A DNA stretch of 64,000 nucleotides from Streptacidiphilus albus JL83 (lineage in GTDB: Bacteria; Actinomycetota; Actinomycetes; Streptomycetales; Streptomycetaceae): NCBI RefSeq assembly GCF_000744705.1, contig NZ_JQML01000001.1, forward strand, positions 8,628,017 to 8,692,016. The letters run 5' to 3'. Made by a program: the position numbers and the translations under genes. The notes under the pieces were generated by a model. The model was not told the DNA's origin, ran no database searches, and worked only from the letters and a program-made list of their open reading frames with translations. Numbering within the stretch: position 1 is the stretch's first letter; the number at the start of each line of letters is the position of its first letter. Shown here in pieces: positions 9,137-16,754 of this stretch.

Positions 9137-9286
9137 TTGGACGGCGTCTTGGTGCGCCTTGCGGTCGGCCTCGGCCTTCTGCACGCGGGGACGGGGTACC
9201 GCCTGCTGGGTATGGCGCTGCGCCGCTGGGACGAGGGGCGGAAGACGTGGGTGCGCGACGGGGAGGACTTCGCCGAAGGGCACTAG
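9137..9286 (+). CDS. Small hypothetical protein at the island edge
   Basis: A 49-residue frame (start TTG, GGGGGA 6 nt upstream) reading LVRLAVGLGLLHAGTGYRLL in the middle, then an Arg/Trp/Asp-rich tail ending DFAEGH. Codon third positions are GC-rich, so it is probably translated. It may instead be the 3' fragment of a larger gene. Its stop codon overlaps the stop of the converging XRE regulator. No family recognised. Confidence 0.35.
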   Translation: MDGVLVRLAVGLGLLHAGTGYRLLGMALRRWDEGRKTWVRDGEDFAEGH

Positions 9287-10476
9287 GCCAACCCGGACCG
9301 CTTCGCCATCGCCACCAGCTCGGGCCTGGAACGCTGGTGCATGACCATCAAGACCCGCACGACCTCGCGCGCCATGGGGTGCACTTCGGCCATCTGCGGT
9401 GCCACCCGGAACGCTTCCTTCAGGGCCTCTTCGGCTCCGCTCAGGTTGTCCAGGGCGAGCCGGGCACGGGCGGTGTCGATGTAGAGCCGCCCCGTCCGGT
9501 TGGGCGTCAGCCCGGCCGGAGGCTTGCGCAGCAGCGGGGTTGCCAGGTCGTCAGCCTCTTGCGGGTTGCCCAGCTCGATATGGGCGGCGAGCTGGTACAG
9601 GACGGTGTTCCCCGCACCGAACGTCAGGTTATGCCGCAGCACGTCCTTCGGTGCATTGAGCCGGCGGGCAAGCTCCGCCGCGTGGGTAGCGTGCGCCTCA
9701 GTTGCGAGCTTGTCCTTCGCACGGGAGGCCAAGACCACCCCACGAAGGTGTAGAGACCCCAGAGGCACTAGCTTCTCCGGCCCCATCTCTTCACCGCGTG
9801 AAGCCGACTCGAACTGCACGATGGCCCGGTCTACAACCGCCAGGCCGTCCCCGTAGTCCCCAGCGCTCTGGTAGGTCCCGGCCTCGTTCCACGCCGTTGC
9901 GGCCTCGGCCTCAGGGTTCCACGTCTGGTGGGAAGCCCAGGCTTGCCGGGACACGACCATCTCCGCGAGGTCCGGCTGCCCGAGGCGGTGCGCAACGGCG
10001 TAGGCGCACCCGTAGGCGTCGGCCACCTGTCCCCACGCGACCGCATCGCCGTCCGAGGCGTAGGCAGTGGCCGTCGCCTCACCCAGCAGCCTCGGGAGCA
10101 CACGCAGCATCTCCGAGTAATGCGTTCCCGTCCGCAGCTCAGCCAACTTAGCCAGGCTCGCGGCCAGTTGATCCGGGGCGGGCACGTCGAACTTCGGCAG
10201 GTTGTACCGGCGGACAGCTCCGCGCAGGTTTTCCAGGTGGGCCCCCTGCTCATTGGGGGCCGCGAAGGGCTGACCATAGATCCGCGCAGTAGACACCCGC
10301 AGCGCCTTCGCGGCAGCAGCCACTATCGGCGGGGTCGCGGGGCGCAGTCCCACCTCGATCTTGCTGAGGTAGGACACGGTGATGCCCATCTCTCGGGCAA
10401 GACGAGCCTGGCTGAGATCCCGGGCCTTCCGCAGGACCGCGATGTTCTCACCAGCGGTCGGCTCTGTGCTTTCCAT
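9283..10476 (-). CDS. XRE-family HTH regulator with TPR-like C-terminus
   Basis: Product of 397 residues. The helix-turn-helix is at about 8-62 (ENIAVLRKARDLSQARLAREMGI, then SYLSKIEVGLRPAT). The remaining ~330 residues form helical TPR-like repeats such as ATAWNEAGTYQSAGDYGDGLAV and ARARLALDNLSGAEEALKEA. This HTH-TPR architecture is common in actinobacterial regulators of cryptic or developmental clusters, where the repeats may bind a peptide. ATG 10476 is preferred to the upstream frame start 10506. It diverges from the micro-gene operon that ends in the RiPP-like pair and is probably its dedicated regulator. Confidence 0.85.
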   Translation of the reverse strand: MESTEPTAGENIAVLRKARDLSQARLAREMGITVSYLSKIEVGLRPATPPIVAAAAKALRVSTARIYGQPFAAPNEQGAHLENLRGAVRRYNLPKFDVPAPDQLAASLAKLAELRTGTHYSEMLRVLPRLLGEATATAYASDGDAVAWGQVADAYGCAYAVAHRLGQPDLAEMVVSRQAWASHQTWNPEAEAATAWNEAGTYQSAGDYGDGLAVVDRAIVQFESASRGEEMGPEKLVPLGSLHLRGVVLASRAKDKLATEAHATHAAELARRLNAPKDVLRHNLTFGAGNTVLYQLAAHIELGNPQEADDLATPLLRKPPAGLTPNRTGRLYIDTARARLALDNLSGAEEALKEAFRVAPQMAEVHPMAREVVRVLMVMHQRSRPELVAMAKRSGLA

Positions 10477-10507
10477 ATGATCAGCGTTCCACTTCTGGTG
10501 TGTCACC

Positions 10508-10557
10508 CGTGTGAACCCGGCCGAGGCCGTTACGCGTTGTGCAAGCTTTGTGTGAAC
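10508..10557. promoter_or_regulatory. Repeated GTGTGAAC sites in the divergent regulator/operon region
   Basis: GTGTGAAC occurs at 10509-10516 and again at 10550-10557 in the only non-coding stretch between the XRE gene and the micro-gene operon. Direct repeats in a divergent regulator promoter are good candidates for its binding sites. The core promoter itself is not clear. Confidence 0.4.
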
Positions 10558-10613
10558 TGATCTTGCTGGGCTGTCGTTGACTGGTTGTCAGGCAAAGAGA
10601 ACGGAGAGTGGCT

Positions 10614-10736
10614 ATGGCAACGAGCACCAACGGCCCGCAGGCCAAGGATAAGGGCAGGTCGGCCCGCGCGCAGTTAGCTAAGGCTGCCCTGGCGGGGCAG
10701 CGGGAAACCATCGCGGAAGTCGGGTGGTCGCTGTGA
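10614..10736 (+). CDS. 40-residue basic micro-protein, first gene of the island operon
   Basis: Short Lys/Arg/Ala-rich protein (ATSTNGPQAKDKGRSARAQL, then AKAALAGQRETIAEVGWSL). ATG 10614 is preceded by GGAG at a 7-nt spacing. Its stop overlaps the next start (TGATG at 10734-10738), so the two are translationally coupled. It is too short for a family call, and the basic helix could bind nucleic acid or act as a small regulator. Confidence 0.5.
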   Translation: MATSTNGPQAKDKGRSARAQLAKAALAGQRETIAEVGWSL

Positions 10737-10933
10737 TGCGGCTCCGCGTGTACGTGATCAACCGCGAGACGGGCGCAACGCGGGAGCTGCGTGTCATGGA
10801 GTACGAGCCCACGGGCTTCGTGAACCTGTTCGGGTCAGAGGCGCTTCTCCCCTGCCACTGCCCGACGTGCCAGCCGGCCCGCCCCATCGACGCCCGCGCC
10901 GAACGCCGAGCCCTTGAGGCGAGGGCGTCGTGA
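10736..10933 (+). CDS. 65-residue Cys-cluster micro-protein
   Basis: Begins MRLRVYVINRETG and contains LLPCHCPTCQ in the middle, a C-x-C-x2-C cluster suggestive of metal binding, followed by an Arg/Ala-rich tail. ATG 10736 overlaps the previous stop, although an in-frame GTG at 10724 is possible. Its own stop overlaps the next GTG start (GTGA). Unknown family. Confidence 0.5.
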   Translation: MRLRVYVINRETGATRELRVMEYEPTGFVNLFGSEALLPCHCPTCQPARPIDARAERRALEARAS

Positions 10934-11085
10934 CAACCACCGTGGGCCTGCCCCGCTGGCAGCGGGCTGAGCGCATCCGGATCGGGATGCAGACTAACCG
11001 CGAGTACGCCAGAGCGCTCAAGGCCCGGTGCGCGCGGGCCGAGGCCGATCACCGGTCCCGGCTCGCCGAGTGGGTGAGCGCATGA
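10930..11085 (+). CDS. 51-residue helical basic micro-protein
   Basis: Starts at GTG 10930 in a GTGA overlap with the previous gene and ends in an ATGA overlap with the next. The product (TTTVGLPRWQRAERIRIGMQ..., ending HRSRLAEWVSA) is Arg-rich and predicted helical. No family is recognised. The overlaps on both sides are the main evidence that it is a real gene. Confidence 0.45.
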   Translation: MTTTVGLPRWQRAERIRIGMQTNREYARALKARCARAEADHRSRLAEWVSA

Positions 11086-11282
11086 GCTGGCTTGAACGGG
11101 AGACTGGTGGTCAGCAGGACATTGTGACACGTGGTCAGTGCTTTCTCTGTGACCGGTACTACGGCGCGCGGGACCTGGCCATCTGCCTCGGCGACGTCCA
11201 CGAGCTGGCGTCGGCGCAGAAGCGGATCGCCATCCACATGTCGGCCGTGTACCACCTGGACGCCCCCAGCCTCGCCTGGTGA
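11082..11282 (+). CDS. 66-residue micro-protein with CxxC
   Basis: ATG 11082 overlaps the preceding stop by four bases. The product contains RGQCFLCDRYYGARDLAICL, a CxxC pair with further Cys nearby, then a short helical region with a conserved-looking HELASAQKRIAIHM. It could be a half zinc ribbon. It belongs to the same coupled operon; function unknown. Confidence 0.5.
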   Translation: MSWLERETGGQQDIVTRGQCFLCDRYYGARDLAICLGDVHELASAQKRIAIHMSAVYHLDAPSLAW

Positions 11283-11377
11283 GTCCCCACCGACTCGCGC
11301 CACCCGGTCGTGGTCCCCCCACGGCGCGGCCGGGGGCGGGACACCAAGACTCCACGATCGAACTGGGAACACGGGGC

Positions 11378-11641
11378 ATGGACGACCAGACCGAATACAG
11401 CACCAAGGCGCGCCCGCAGGCGGCGACAGACCGGACCTACGTGGCGCGGCTGGACTTCCTCACCGCCATGCATCTACTCCGTCTGGAGGCGGCTGACGCT
11501 GCCGTCGTGGTGAACTCCGTTGGAGAGGACCACATCCGAATCGGAATCGTGACTGTCCCTGTTCCGGAGACGGTCACGGAGGCGCTGAAGCTGCTTCACA
11601 AGGCCCGCGCAACCGGCCGGGATAGGAACCACGGCGGATGA
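11378..11641 (+). CDS. 87-residue hypothetical protein
   Basis: Product begins MDDQTEYSTKARPQAATDRT and continues with an alpha/beta-like segment (LTAMHLLRLEAADAAVVVNS, EDHIRIGIVTVPVPETV). I place the start at ATG 11378. An in-frame GTG at 11279 would couple it directly to the previous gene but adds a Pro/Arg-rich stretch that looks non-coding. Its stop overlaps the next ATG (ATGA). No family recognised. Confidence 0.45.
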   Translation: MDDQTEYSTKARPQAATDRTYVARLDFLTAMHLLRLEAADAAVVVNSVGEDHIRIGIVTVPVPETVTEALKLLHKARATGRDRNHGG

Positions 11642-11904
11642 TCTCTATCGATCTAGGTGTACAGCAGCGAAGCGTGGCCGAGGAGGATGCCCGACTCTGG
11701 GGCACGAACTTCTGCTGGTTCTGCCTCGAATGGCTGCCGGTCCGATACCTCGGCCCGATCCATACGCCGGGTGGCACGGCCCCCGTCTCCGGGTGCGCGC
11801 CCTGCTTGGAGCCCCGTCTCCAGATGGCTGCGGACTACGCCGCTCAACCCGACGTCGCCGTACTCAACTACCCGGAGCACGCGCGGAGGGAACAGCAGGT
11901 ATGA
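11638..11904 (+). CDS. 88-residue zinc-ribbon-like hypothetical protein
   Basis: Starts in an ATGA overlap at 11638. Two Cys pairs, CWFC (around 26) and CAPC (around 53), spaced by about 27 residues suggest a zinc ribbon. The C-terminal part is helical (AADYAAQPDVAVLNYPEHAR). It sits in the middle of the micro-gene train, and its stop overlaps the next ATG at 11901. Confidence 0.55.
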   Translation: MISIDLGVQQRSVAEEDARLWGTNFCWFCLEWLPVRYLGPIHTPGGTAPVSGCAPCLEPRLQMAADYAAQPDVAVLNYPEHARREQQV

Positions 11905-12494
11905 GAGACCCTGACAAGCGCCGTATCCCGCAGGCGATTTGGGACGCGACCAAGACCGCATGCGGAGGCCCCCGCCCGGCGTCTCTGTCCTGGCCGGCCG
12001 AGGCTGCACCACCCACCTACCATCCGAAAGGCGCGAACCAATGTGCGGAACCTGCGGAAAGCCCTGCTTCATTGGCCCTGATGGGCAGCGCTGGTGTCCA
12101 ACCCACGGCCCGCAGTAGCCCCATGATCGGCCCCGGCTGTCCGCCTCCCCCGTGGCGGATTGGCTGGGGGCTCCCCAGGAATCCTGCACCGGCCACGCGG
12201 CTGTCCACCGTGGACCGGGGCGGGCACCAACTCCGGCGGGCGATCCCGCCGGGGCACGACGTCGCCCGACGTACCCATAGGGGTTCGAGGCGACCAAGCA
12301 CCCCCCGGTACGCAACCGCGCGCCGGGACGACCAGCACGGAGGTAGAGAAGATGGACGGCGGCGGACACGGCGGCGGCTCGGGCGACGGCAAGGGCGGCG
12401 GCCAGCAGGACGACAGCAACAGCGGCGCGGGCCACGGCGGCGGCTCCGACGAGGGTGGCAACACGAGCGACGGCCAGGGCCCGGCGACCGGTAG
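11901..12494 (+). CDS. Doubtful ORF, probably only its N-terminal part coding
   Basis: An ATG overlapping the previous stop opens a frame beginning MRDPDKRRIPQAIWDATKTA that stays open to 12494. After about 50 codons the composition turns Arg/Pro-rich and it overlaps two better-supported genes in other frames (12041-12118 and 12352-12498). The most likely explanations are a short real protein whose stop was lost or a frameshift. Treat the 3' boundary as unknown. Confidence 0.25.
   Translation: MRDPDKRRIPQAIWDATKTACGGPRPASLSWPAEAAPPTYHPKGANQCAEPAESPASLALMGSAGVQPTARSSPMIGPGCPPPPWRIGWGLPRNPAPATRLSTVDRGGHQLRRAIPPGHDVARRTHRGSRRPSTPRYATARRDDQHGGREDGRRRTRRRLGRRQGRRPAGRQQQRRGPRRRLRRGWQHERRPGPGDR
12041..12118 (+). 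CDS. 25-residue Cys/His-rich micro-protein
   Basis: A 25-codon ORF preceded by GAAAGGCG reads MCGTCGKPCFIGPDGQRWC followed by PTHGPQ. The C-x2-C...C-x9-C-x2-H spacing looks like a minimal zinc-binding knuckle, so chance is unlikely despite the tiny size. It lies just upstream of the RiPP-like precursor in the same operon. Function unknown. Confidence 0.4.
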   Translation: MCGTCGKPCFIGPDGQRWCPTHGPQ

Positions 12495-12498
12495 ATGA
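12352..12498 (+). CDS. Candidate RiPP precursor: Gly/Asp/Ser-rich 48-residue peptide
   Basis: A perfect GGAGGT ribosome-binding site 7 nt upstream of ATG 12352 and an ATGA overlap with the methyltransferase start argue for real, high-level translation. The peptide is about 40% Gly, with six Asp and several Ser, Gln and Asn but no Cys. It contains GGGSGDGKGGGQQDDSNSG and then HGGGSDEGGNTSDGQG. Asp followed by Gly or Ser is the favoured context for methylation and collapse to aspartimide. Together with a stand-alone PIMT-like methyltransferase this matches the two-gene logic of imiditides. No leader/core boundary or protease gene is visible. The product class is inference; the coupling is seen. 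Confidence 0.6.
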   Translation: MDGGGHGGGSGDGKGGGQQDDSNSGAGHGGGSDEGGNTSDGQGPATGR

Positions 12499-13670
12499 CC
12501 GAGACGCATGAGGAGGCGGGCCCCCAGGGGCTCGCCTCCGCGCTGGTGGCCAGCGGCGCGCTTTCATCGGACTGGCTCCCGACCTTCAACGCCGTACCGC
12601 GTGAGCTGTTCGTGCCGGATCGCATCTGGCCGGGCATCGCGGATGGCACCAAGCAGAACCCAGTAGTCGATCGGTGGGAGGACGCGGCGGCCTGGCGAGG
12701 GGCGGTCTACTCGGACATCCCGCTCACCACTCAGTGGGACGACGGCGACCACGACGGGGACGGCCTCGGCACGACGCCGAGTTCGTCCAACTCCCTGCCG
12801 AGCATGGTGTTCACCATGCTGCAAGACCTGGACGTCCGGCCCGGTGACCGGGTGTTGGAGATTGGAACCGGGACGGGGTGGAACGCGGCCCTTCTGGCTC
12901 ACCGGGTCGGGGACGCCAACGTGGTGTCGGTCGAGTTCGACGCTGAGGTTGCCCGGGGCGCGAAGGCGAACCTCGGCAGGGCACGGCGAGACCCGGCCGT
13001 GGTTGTGGCAGACGGCCGGGCGGGGTGGGTCATGCGCTCGCCGTACGATCGCCTGATCGCGACATGCTCTGTGCTGGAGATTCCTCCGGCCTGGCTGGAG
13101 CAGATGGCCCCGGGCGGGGTGATCGTCGCCCCGTTCGGTACCGAGTACGGCGGCGAGCACATCGTGCAGCTGACAGTCAGCGGCGACGGGACCGAGGCAC
13201 GCGGAAGGTTCACCCGTAGCTCTGCATTCATGAGGATCCGTCAACAGCGCACGGAGCGGCCACTCTTCGCGGAGTACCTTCACGGCGCGAAGTGGCCGGC
13301 CGGGGCGACCCGGACCACGACCAAGCTCCGCCCCCCGGACACCGGCGGATGGCTCGCTCAGTTCGTCATCGGGGCCGGGGTGCCCGCCGCGTTTTGGCGG
13401 CGGGAGCAGTACGAGAACGGCGCGTACACGCTCTGGCTCTACAGCCGGGACACGCTCTCATGGGCTACCGCCGACCACATACCTGACCGCACCGAGTACG
13501 AGGTGTACCAGTCCGGCCCGCGCAAGCTGTGGGACGAAGTGGAAGCCGCCTACCACTGGTGGGCCGAGCGGGACCGACCCAGCTACGAGCGGTTCGGGCT
13601 GACAGTCAGCCCGGACGGGCAACAGCTCTGGCTCGACACGCCGGACAACCCCGTCCCTCAGCAGCACTGA
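12495..13670 (+). CDS. PIMT-like O-methyltransferase of RiPP type
   Basis: Product of 391 residues, about twice the length of a housekeeping protein-L-isoaspartate methyltransferase. After an N-terminal helix set (TFNAVPRELFVPDRIWPG) and the SSNSLPSMV substrate-loop region (around 97), the SAM-binding motif I is VLEIGTGTGWNAALL (around 120), with VSVEFDAEVA and the later Rossmann strands following. A C-terminal extension of some 150 residues ends with ERFGLTVSPDGQQLWLD. I associate that extension with peptide-modifying PIMT homologues of lanthipeptide, graspetide and imiditide clusters. Expected chemistry is methylation of a precursor Asp side chain, leading to aspartimide. It is translationally coupled to the 48-residue peptide. 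No dehydratase, cyclase or ATP-grasp gene is nearby. Confidence 0.82.
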   Translation: MTETHEEAGPQGLASALVASGALSSDWLPTFNAVPRELFVPDRIWPGIADGTKQNPVVDRWEDAAAWRGAVYSDIPLTTQWDDGDHDGDGLGTTPSSSNSLPSMVFTMLQDLDVRPGDRVLEIGTGTGWNAALLAHRVGDANVVSVEFDAEVARGAKANLGRARRDPAVVVADGRAGWVMRSPYDRLIATCSVLEIPPAWLEQMAPGGVIVAPFGTEYGGEHIVQLTVSGDGTEARGRFTRSSAFMRIRQQRTERPLFAEYLHGAKWPAGATRTTTKLRPPDTGGWLAQFVIGAGVPAAFWRREQYENGAYTLWLYSRDTLSWATADHIPDRTEYEVYQSGPRKLWDEVEAAYHWWAERDRPSYERFGLTVSPDGQQLWLDTPDNPVPQQH

Positions 13671-13835
13671 GCAAGTCCGCACGACCAGGAGTCACCATCC
13701 ACGACACCGTGCTCCGCGCCCGCCGCCGCGCCTGACACCGGGCCTGACGCGAAAATCGCGGGCGACGCCGGGCCCGCTGTGGCAGGGTACGGCTCGGTCG
13801 GGACCGGCCGATCCCATCCGTCCCAGGAGCGTTCG

Positions 13836-14453
13836 ATGGCAACACCCGCACGGCTGATCCCGCTGCTGCAGCAGTACGACTTCGCGGTGCAGCGGCTGGT
13901 GGACCGGCTGTCCGGTCCGGTGCTGGACAGCGGCAACGGCGTGGGCGTCCCCGTCGGAGCGCTCACCGACGAGGAGTACCGCTGGGAGCCGGTGCCGGGC
14001 TGCTGGTCGATCCGCCGCCGCGCGGACGGGCCCGGTCCCCGGGCCACCCTGCTGATCGGCGCCGGTGAGTGGGGGCGGGACTCGGCCGGGAGCCCGCACC
14101 CGGTGCCGCCGCCGTTCACCACCCTCGCCTGGCGGATGGGCCACCTCAGCGAGATGCTGACGCTCCGTGCCGACCACACCGACGGCAGCCGCTCCCGCAG
14201 CCGGGACGACCACCGCTTCGCCGGTGACGCCCTGGGCGCGGTCGCCGACCTCGTCGCCGCAGCCGCCGCCTGGCGCGCGGCGCTGCTCGCCGCCGACGAC
14301 GCGGCCCTCGACACCGTCGGCCACAGCGGCTACCCCTACGGCAGCGACCCGGAGGACCCCTTCCTGGAGACGGTCTGGTGGGTGAACCAGGAGGTGCTGC
14401 ACCACGGGGCCGAGATCGCCCTGCTCCGCGACCTCTACCGGGACCGGCCGTGA
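13836..14453 (+). CDS. DinB-superfamily protein
   Basis: Product of 205 residues, a four-helix-bundle DinB/DUF664-like protein. Features are LIPLLQQYDFAVQRLVDRL, the WEPVPGCWSIRRRADG stretch with the typical Trp-Ser pair, LAWRMGHLSEML (first metal-site His), and WWVNQEVLHHGAEIALLRDL (metal-site His pair). Members bind a divalent metal and often act as thiol- or detox-linked transferases; the substrate is not predictable. ATG 13836 has AGGAG 6 nt upstream. It is the first ordinary chromosomal gene right of the island. Confidence 0.82.
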   Translation: MATPARLIPLLQQYDFAVQRLVDRLSGPVLDSGNGVGVPVGALTDEEYRWEPVPGCWSIRRRADGPGPRATLLIGAGEWGRDSAGSPHPVPPPFTTLAWRMGHLSEMLTLRADHTDGSRSRSRDDHRFAGDALGAVADLVAAAAAWRAALLAADDAALDTVGHSGYPYGSDPEDPFLETVWWVNQEVLHHGAEIALLRDLYRDRP

Positions 14454-14616
14454 ACCGGCGAACGAAGGGATGAGCGCGGTTCGGGCCTCCGCCGGAAGGT
14501 GTGGACCCGACAGGAGATCGTCGTCCGGGCGGTCGTGGGGATGACGACCCCGCGTGTGCCGTGCGAGCCTGGTCGGGTTGCGGCGGAAACCTTCCGAGGG
14601 GATGCGGCGGTCCGAG

Positions 14617-15720
14617 ATGGCAGTGAGGCGTCCTCCGGCGATCGCTCTCCTGGTCCCGCTCAGCGCGGCGCTGGTGGTGCTGGCCTTCGCGACCGTGCCC
14701 GCGCTGCGCTACAGCCTCACCACCTTCGCCCACCTCAACTGGGCCTGGCTGCCGCTCGCCCTGCTCGCCGAGTCCGGCTCGATGGCCGCCTTCGCCAGGA
14801 ACCAGCAGCACCTGCTGCGGGTCAGCGGCAGCCGGATCACGCTGCGCTCGTCCCTGGCGATCGCCTACGCCAGCAACGCGCTCTCGCTCAGCCTGCCGGT
14901 GGTCGGCACCGGGCTCGGCACCGCCTTCGCCTACCGGCAGTTCCGCCGCCGGGGTGCCGACCACGCCTCGGTGGGCTGGGCGCTGACCGTCTCCGGCATC
15001 GTCTCCTCGCTCGCCTTCGCCCTGCTGATGTTCGTCGGGGCACTGCTCAGCAACAGCACCGGCGCCACCGCGCTCGGCTTCGGCGCCGCCGCCGCCACCG
15101 CGCTGCCGATGGTCGCGATCCTCGCGGCGCTGCGCTTCGGCGCCGTCAACCGGCTGATCAACCGGCTGGTCGGGCAGGCGGTCGGGCTCTCCCGCCGGTT
15201 CTTCCACCACCCGCGACCCGAGGCGGCGTCGGCCTTCGCGGAACTGCTGACCCGGATCGGCCGACTGCGGGCCACCCCGCTCCAGTACGCCTACGCCTTC
15301 TCCCACGCGCTGCGCAACTGGGGCGGGGACTGCCTCTGCCTGGTCTGCGCCATCGCGGCGGCGGGCGGACCGGTCCCCTGGCACGGGGTCCTGCTCGCCT
15401 ACTGTCTCGGCGTCACCGCCGGCAGCGTCGGACTCACCCCCGGCGGGATCGGCGTGGTCGAGGCCGCGATGACGGCCGGACTGGTCAACGCGGGCCTGCC
15501 GGCCTCCAGGGCGGTGCCGGCCGTGCTGCTCTACCGGCTGGTCAGCCTGTGGCTGGTGATCGCGATCGGCGGCCTGGTGGCCGCCGTCTCCGCCCGCCGC
15601 CGGCCCCCCGAACCGAGCGGGGACGCACCCGCCGCCACCCGTCCGGTCCGGGTGCCGGACCACGACGGGGACCACGGGCTCGACCACGCCCCGGACCACG
15701 GTCCGGGCGCGGTGCGCTGA
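14617..15720 (+). CDS. YbhN/UPF0104-type integral membrane protein (LPG-synthase TM-like)
   Basis: About 367 residues with seven to eight hydrophobic segments. These include ALLVPLSAALVVLAFATVPA, a central pair, LLAYCLGVTAGSVGLTPGGI followed by GVVEAAMTAGLV, and LVSLWLVIAIGGLVAAV. The glycine-rich TPGGIGVVEAA element is characteristic of the lysylphosphatidylglycerol synthase transmembrane/flippase domain (UPF0104, YbhN). No C-terminal aminoacyl transferase domain is present, so it is more likely a lipid flippase or regulator than an MprF-type synthase. The tail is Asp/His-rich (PDHDGDHGLDHAPDHG). ATG 14602 is an alternative start; neither has an ideal ribosome-binding site. Confidence 0.78.
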   Translation: MAVRRPPAIALLVPLSAALVVLAFATVPALRYSLTTFAHLNWAWLPLALLAESGSMAAFARNQQHLLRVSGSRITLRSSLAIAYASNALSLSLPVVGTGLGTAFAYRQFRRRGADHASVGWALTVSGIVSSLAFALLMFVGALLSNSTGATALGFGAAAATALPMVAILAALRFGAVNRLINRLVGQAVGLSRRFFHHPRPEAASAFAELLTRIGRLRATPLQYAYAFSHALRNWGGDCLCLVCAIAAAGGPVPWHGVLLAYCLGVTAGSVGLTPGGIGVVEAAMTAGLVNAGLPASRAVPAVLLYRLVSLWLVIAIGGLVAAVSARRRPPEPSGDAPAATRPVRVPDHDGDHGLDHAPDHGPGAVR

Positions 15721-15869
15721 GGCGGGCGGAGAGACCGGCGCGGCCGCCGGCGGCAACTGACCCGCCGCCGTGCAACACCGGCGTCCCGGGTCTGCCGTTC
15801 TCTCGCGATCTGCGCGACAGTGGCCCCGGTACGGACCACGGCGGCAGCAGCAGGACGAAGGAGTCGACA

Positions 15870-16688
15870 ATGACCGTGCCAGCCAGGACCCCGGCGGACA
15901 AGCCCGCACTGCCGGAGTTCTCGACCGTCCTGGTCGAACTCGGGGCGGACCGGGTGCTCACGGTGACGCTGAACCGCCCGGCGCGGCTCAACTCCTTCAA
16001 CCAGCCGATGCTGGACGACTTCGCCGCGCTCTGGCGCTACGCCGCGCAGGACGACGAGGTCCATGCGATCGTCCTCCGGGCCGAGGGCGAGCGCGCCTTC
16101 TGCACCGGCATGGACGTGGTCGAGGGCATCGACCGCGCCGGGAACCTGTTCCACGAGACCGACCCCGGTGCCAGCCTCTCGCCCAAGCAGAACCGCTGCT
16201 GGAAGCCGCTGCTCTGCGCCGTCCACGGGATGGTCGCCGGGGGAGCGCTGTACTGGCTGAACGAGGCCGACCTGATCATCGCGGCCGAGGACGCCACCTT
16301 CTTCGACCCGCACACCAGCTACGGCATGGTGGCCGCGCTGGAGCCGATCGGGCTGGCCCACCGGATCCCGCTCGGCGAGGTGCTGCGGATGGTGCTGCTC
16401 GGGAACGACGAGCGGATGTCCGCCCGCCGGGCGCTGGAGATCGGCTTCGTCAGCGAGGTCGTGCCCGGCGAGCAACTGCGCGAGCGCGCCCACGAGCTGG
16501 CGGCGCGGATCGCGGCCAAGCCGCCGGCCGCGATCCAGGGCAGCGTCCGGGCGATCTGGGAGTCGCTGGACACCGGCCGCAGCCAGGCCCTGGCCACCGG
16601 CCTGGCCTACGCCCAGCTGGGCAACCCGCTCGGCACCGCCGAGGTGGACCGCGCCGCGCACAAGGGCCGTTCCTTCGAAGTTCGCTGA
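15870..16688 (+). CDS. Enoyl-CoA hydratase/isomerase family protein
   Basis: Product of 272 residues with the crotonase fold: LTVTLNRPARLNSFNQPMLD, oxyanion-hole segment ERAFCTGMDVVEG, and second oxyanion-hole segment AVHGMVAGGALYWLNEADLI. The two catalytic Glu positions of classical enoyl-CoA hydratase are not obvious (Asn-Glu-Ala-Asp in the second), so the reaction may differ. AAGGAG lies 6 nt before ATG 15870. It stands alone, with no acyl-CoA dehydrogenase or thiolase beside it. Confidence 0.87.
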   Translation: MTVPARTPADKPALPEFSTVLVELGADRVLTVTLNRPARLNSFNQPMLDDFAALWRYAAQDDEVHAIVLRAEGERAFCTGMDVVEGIDRAGNLFHETDPGASLSPKQNRCWKPLLCAVHGMVAGGALYWLNEADLIIAAEDATFFDPHTSYGMVAALEPIGLAHRIPLGEVLRMVLLGNDERMSARRALEIGFVSEVVPGEQLRERAHELAARIAAKPPAAIQGSVRAIWESLDTGRSQALATGLAYAQLGNPLGTAEVDRAAHKGRSFEVR

Positions 16689-16754
16689 CGATAACTCAGC
16701 AGTGCTGGTGGGGCCGCGCCTTGGCTGTGCGGCCCCCGTCGCGCAGCTGTCCGG

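Noticed and set aside
9283-13670. An integrative conjugative element or prophage.
   Set aside because: No integrase, excisionase, replication, FtsK-like transfer or structural gene and no flanking att repeats are visible.
12495-13670. A housekeeping protein-repair isoaspartate methyltransferase.
   Set aside because: Too long, with a C-terminal extension and a coupled short peptide; the context fits RiPP-type PIMT homologues better.
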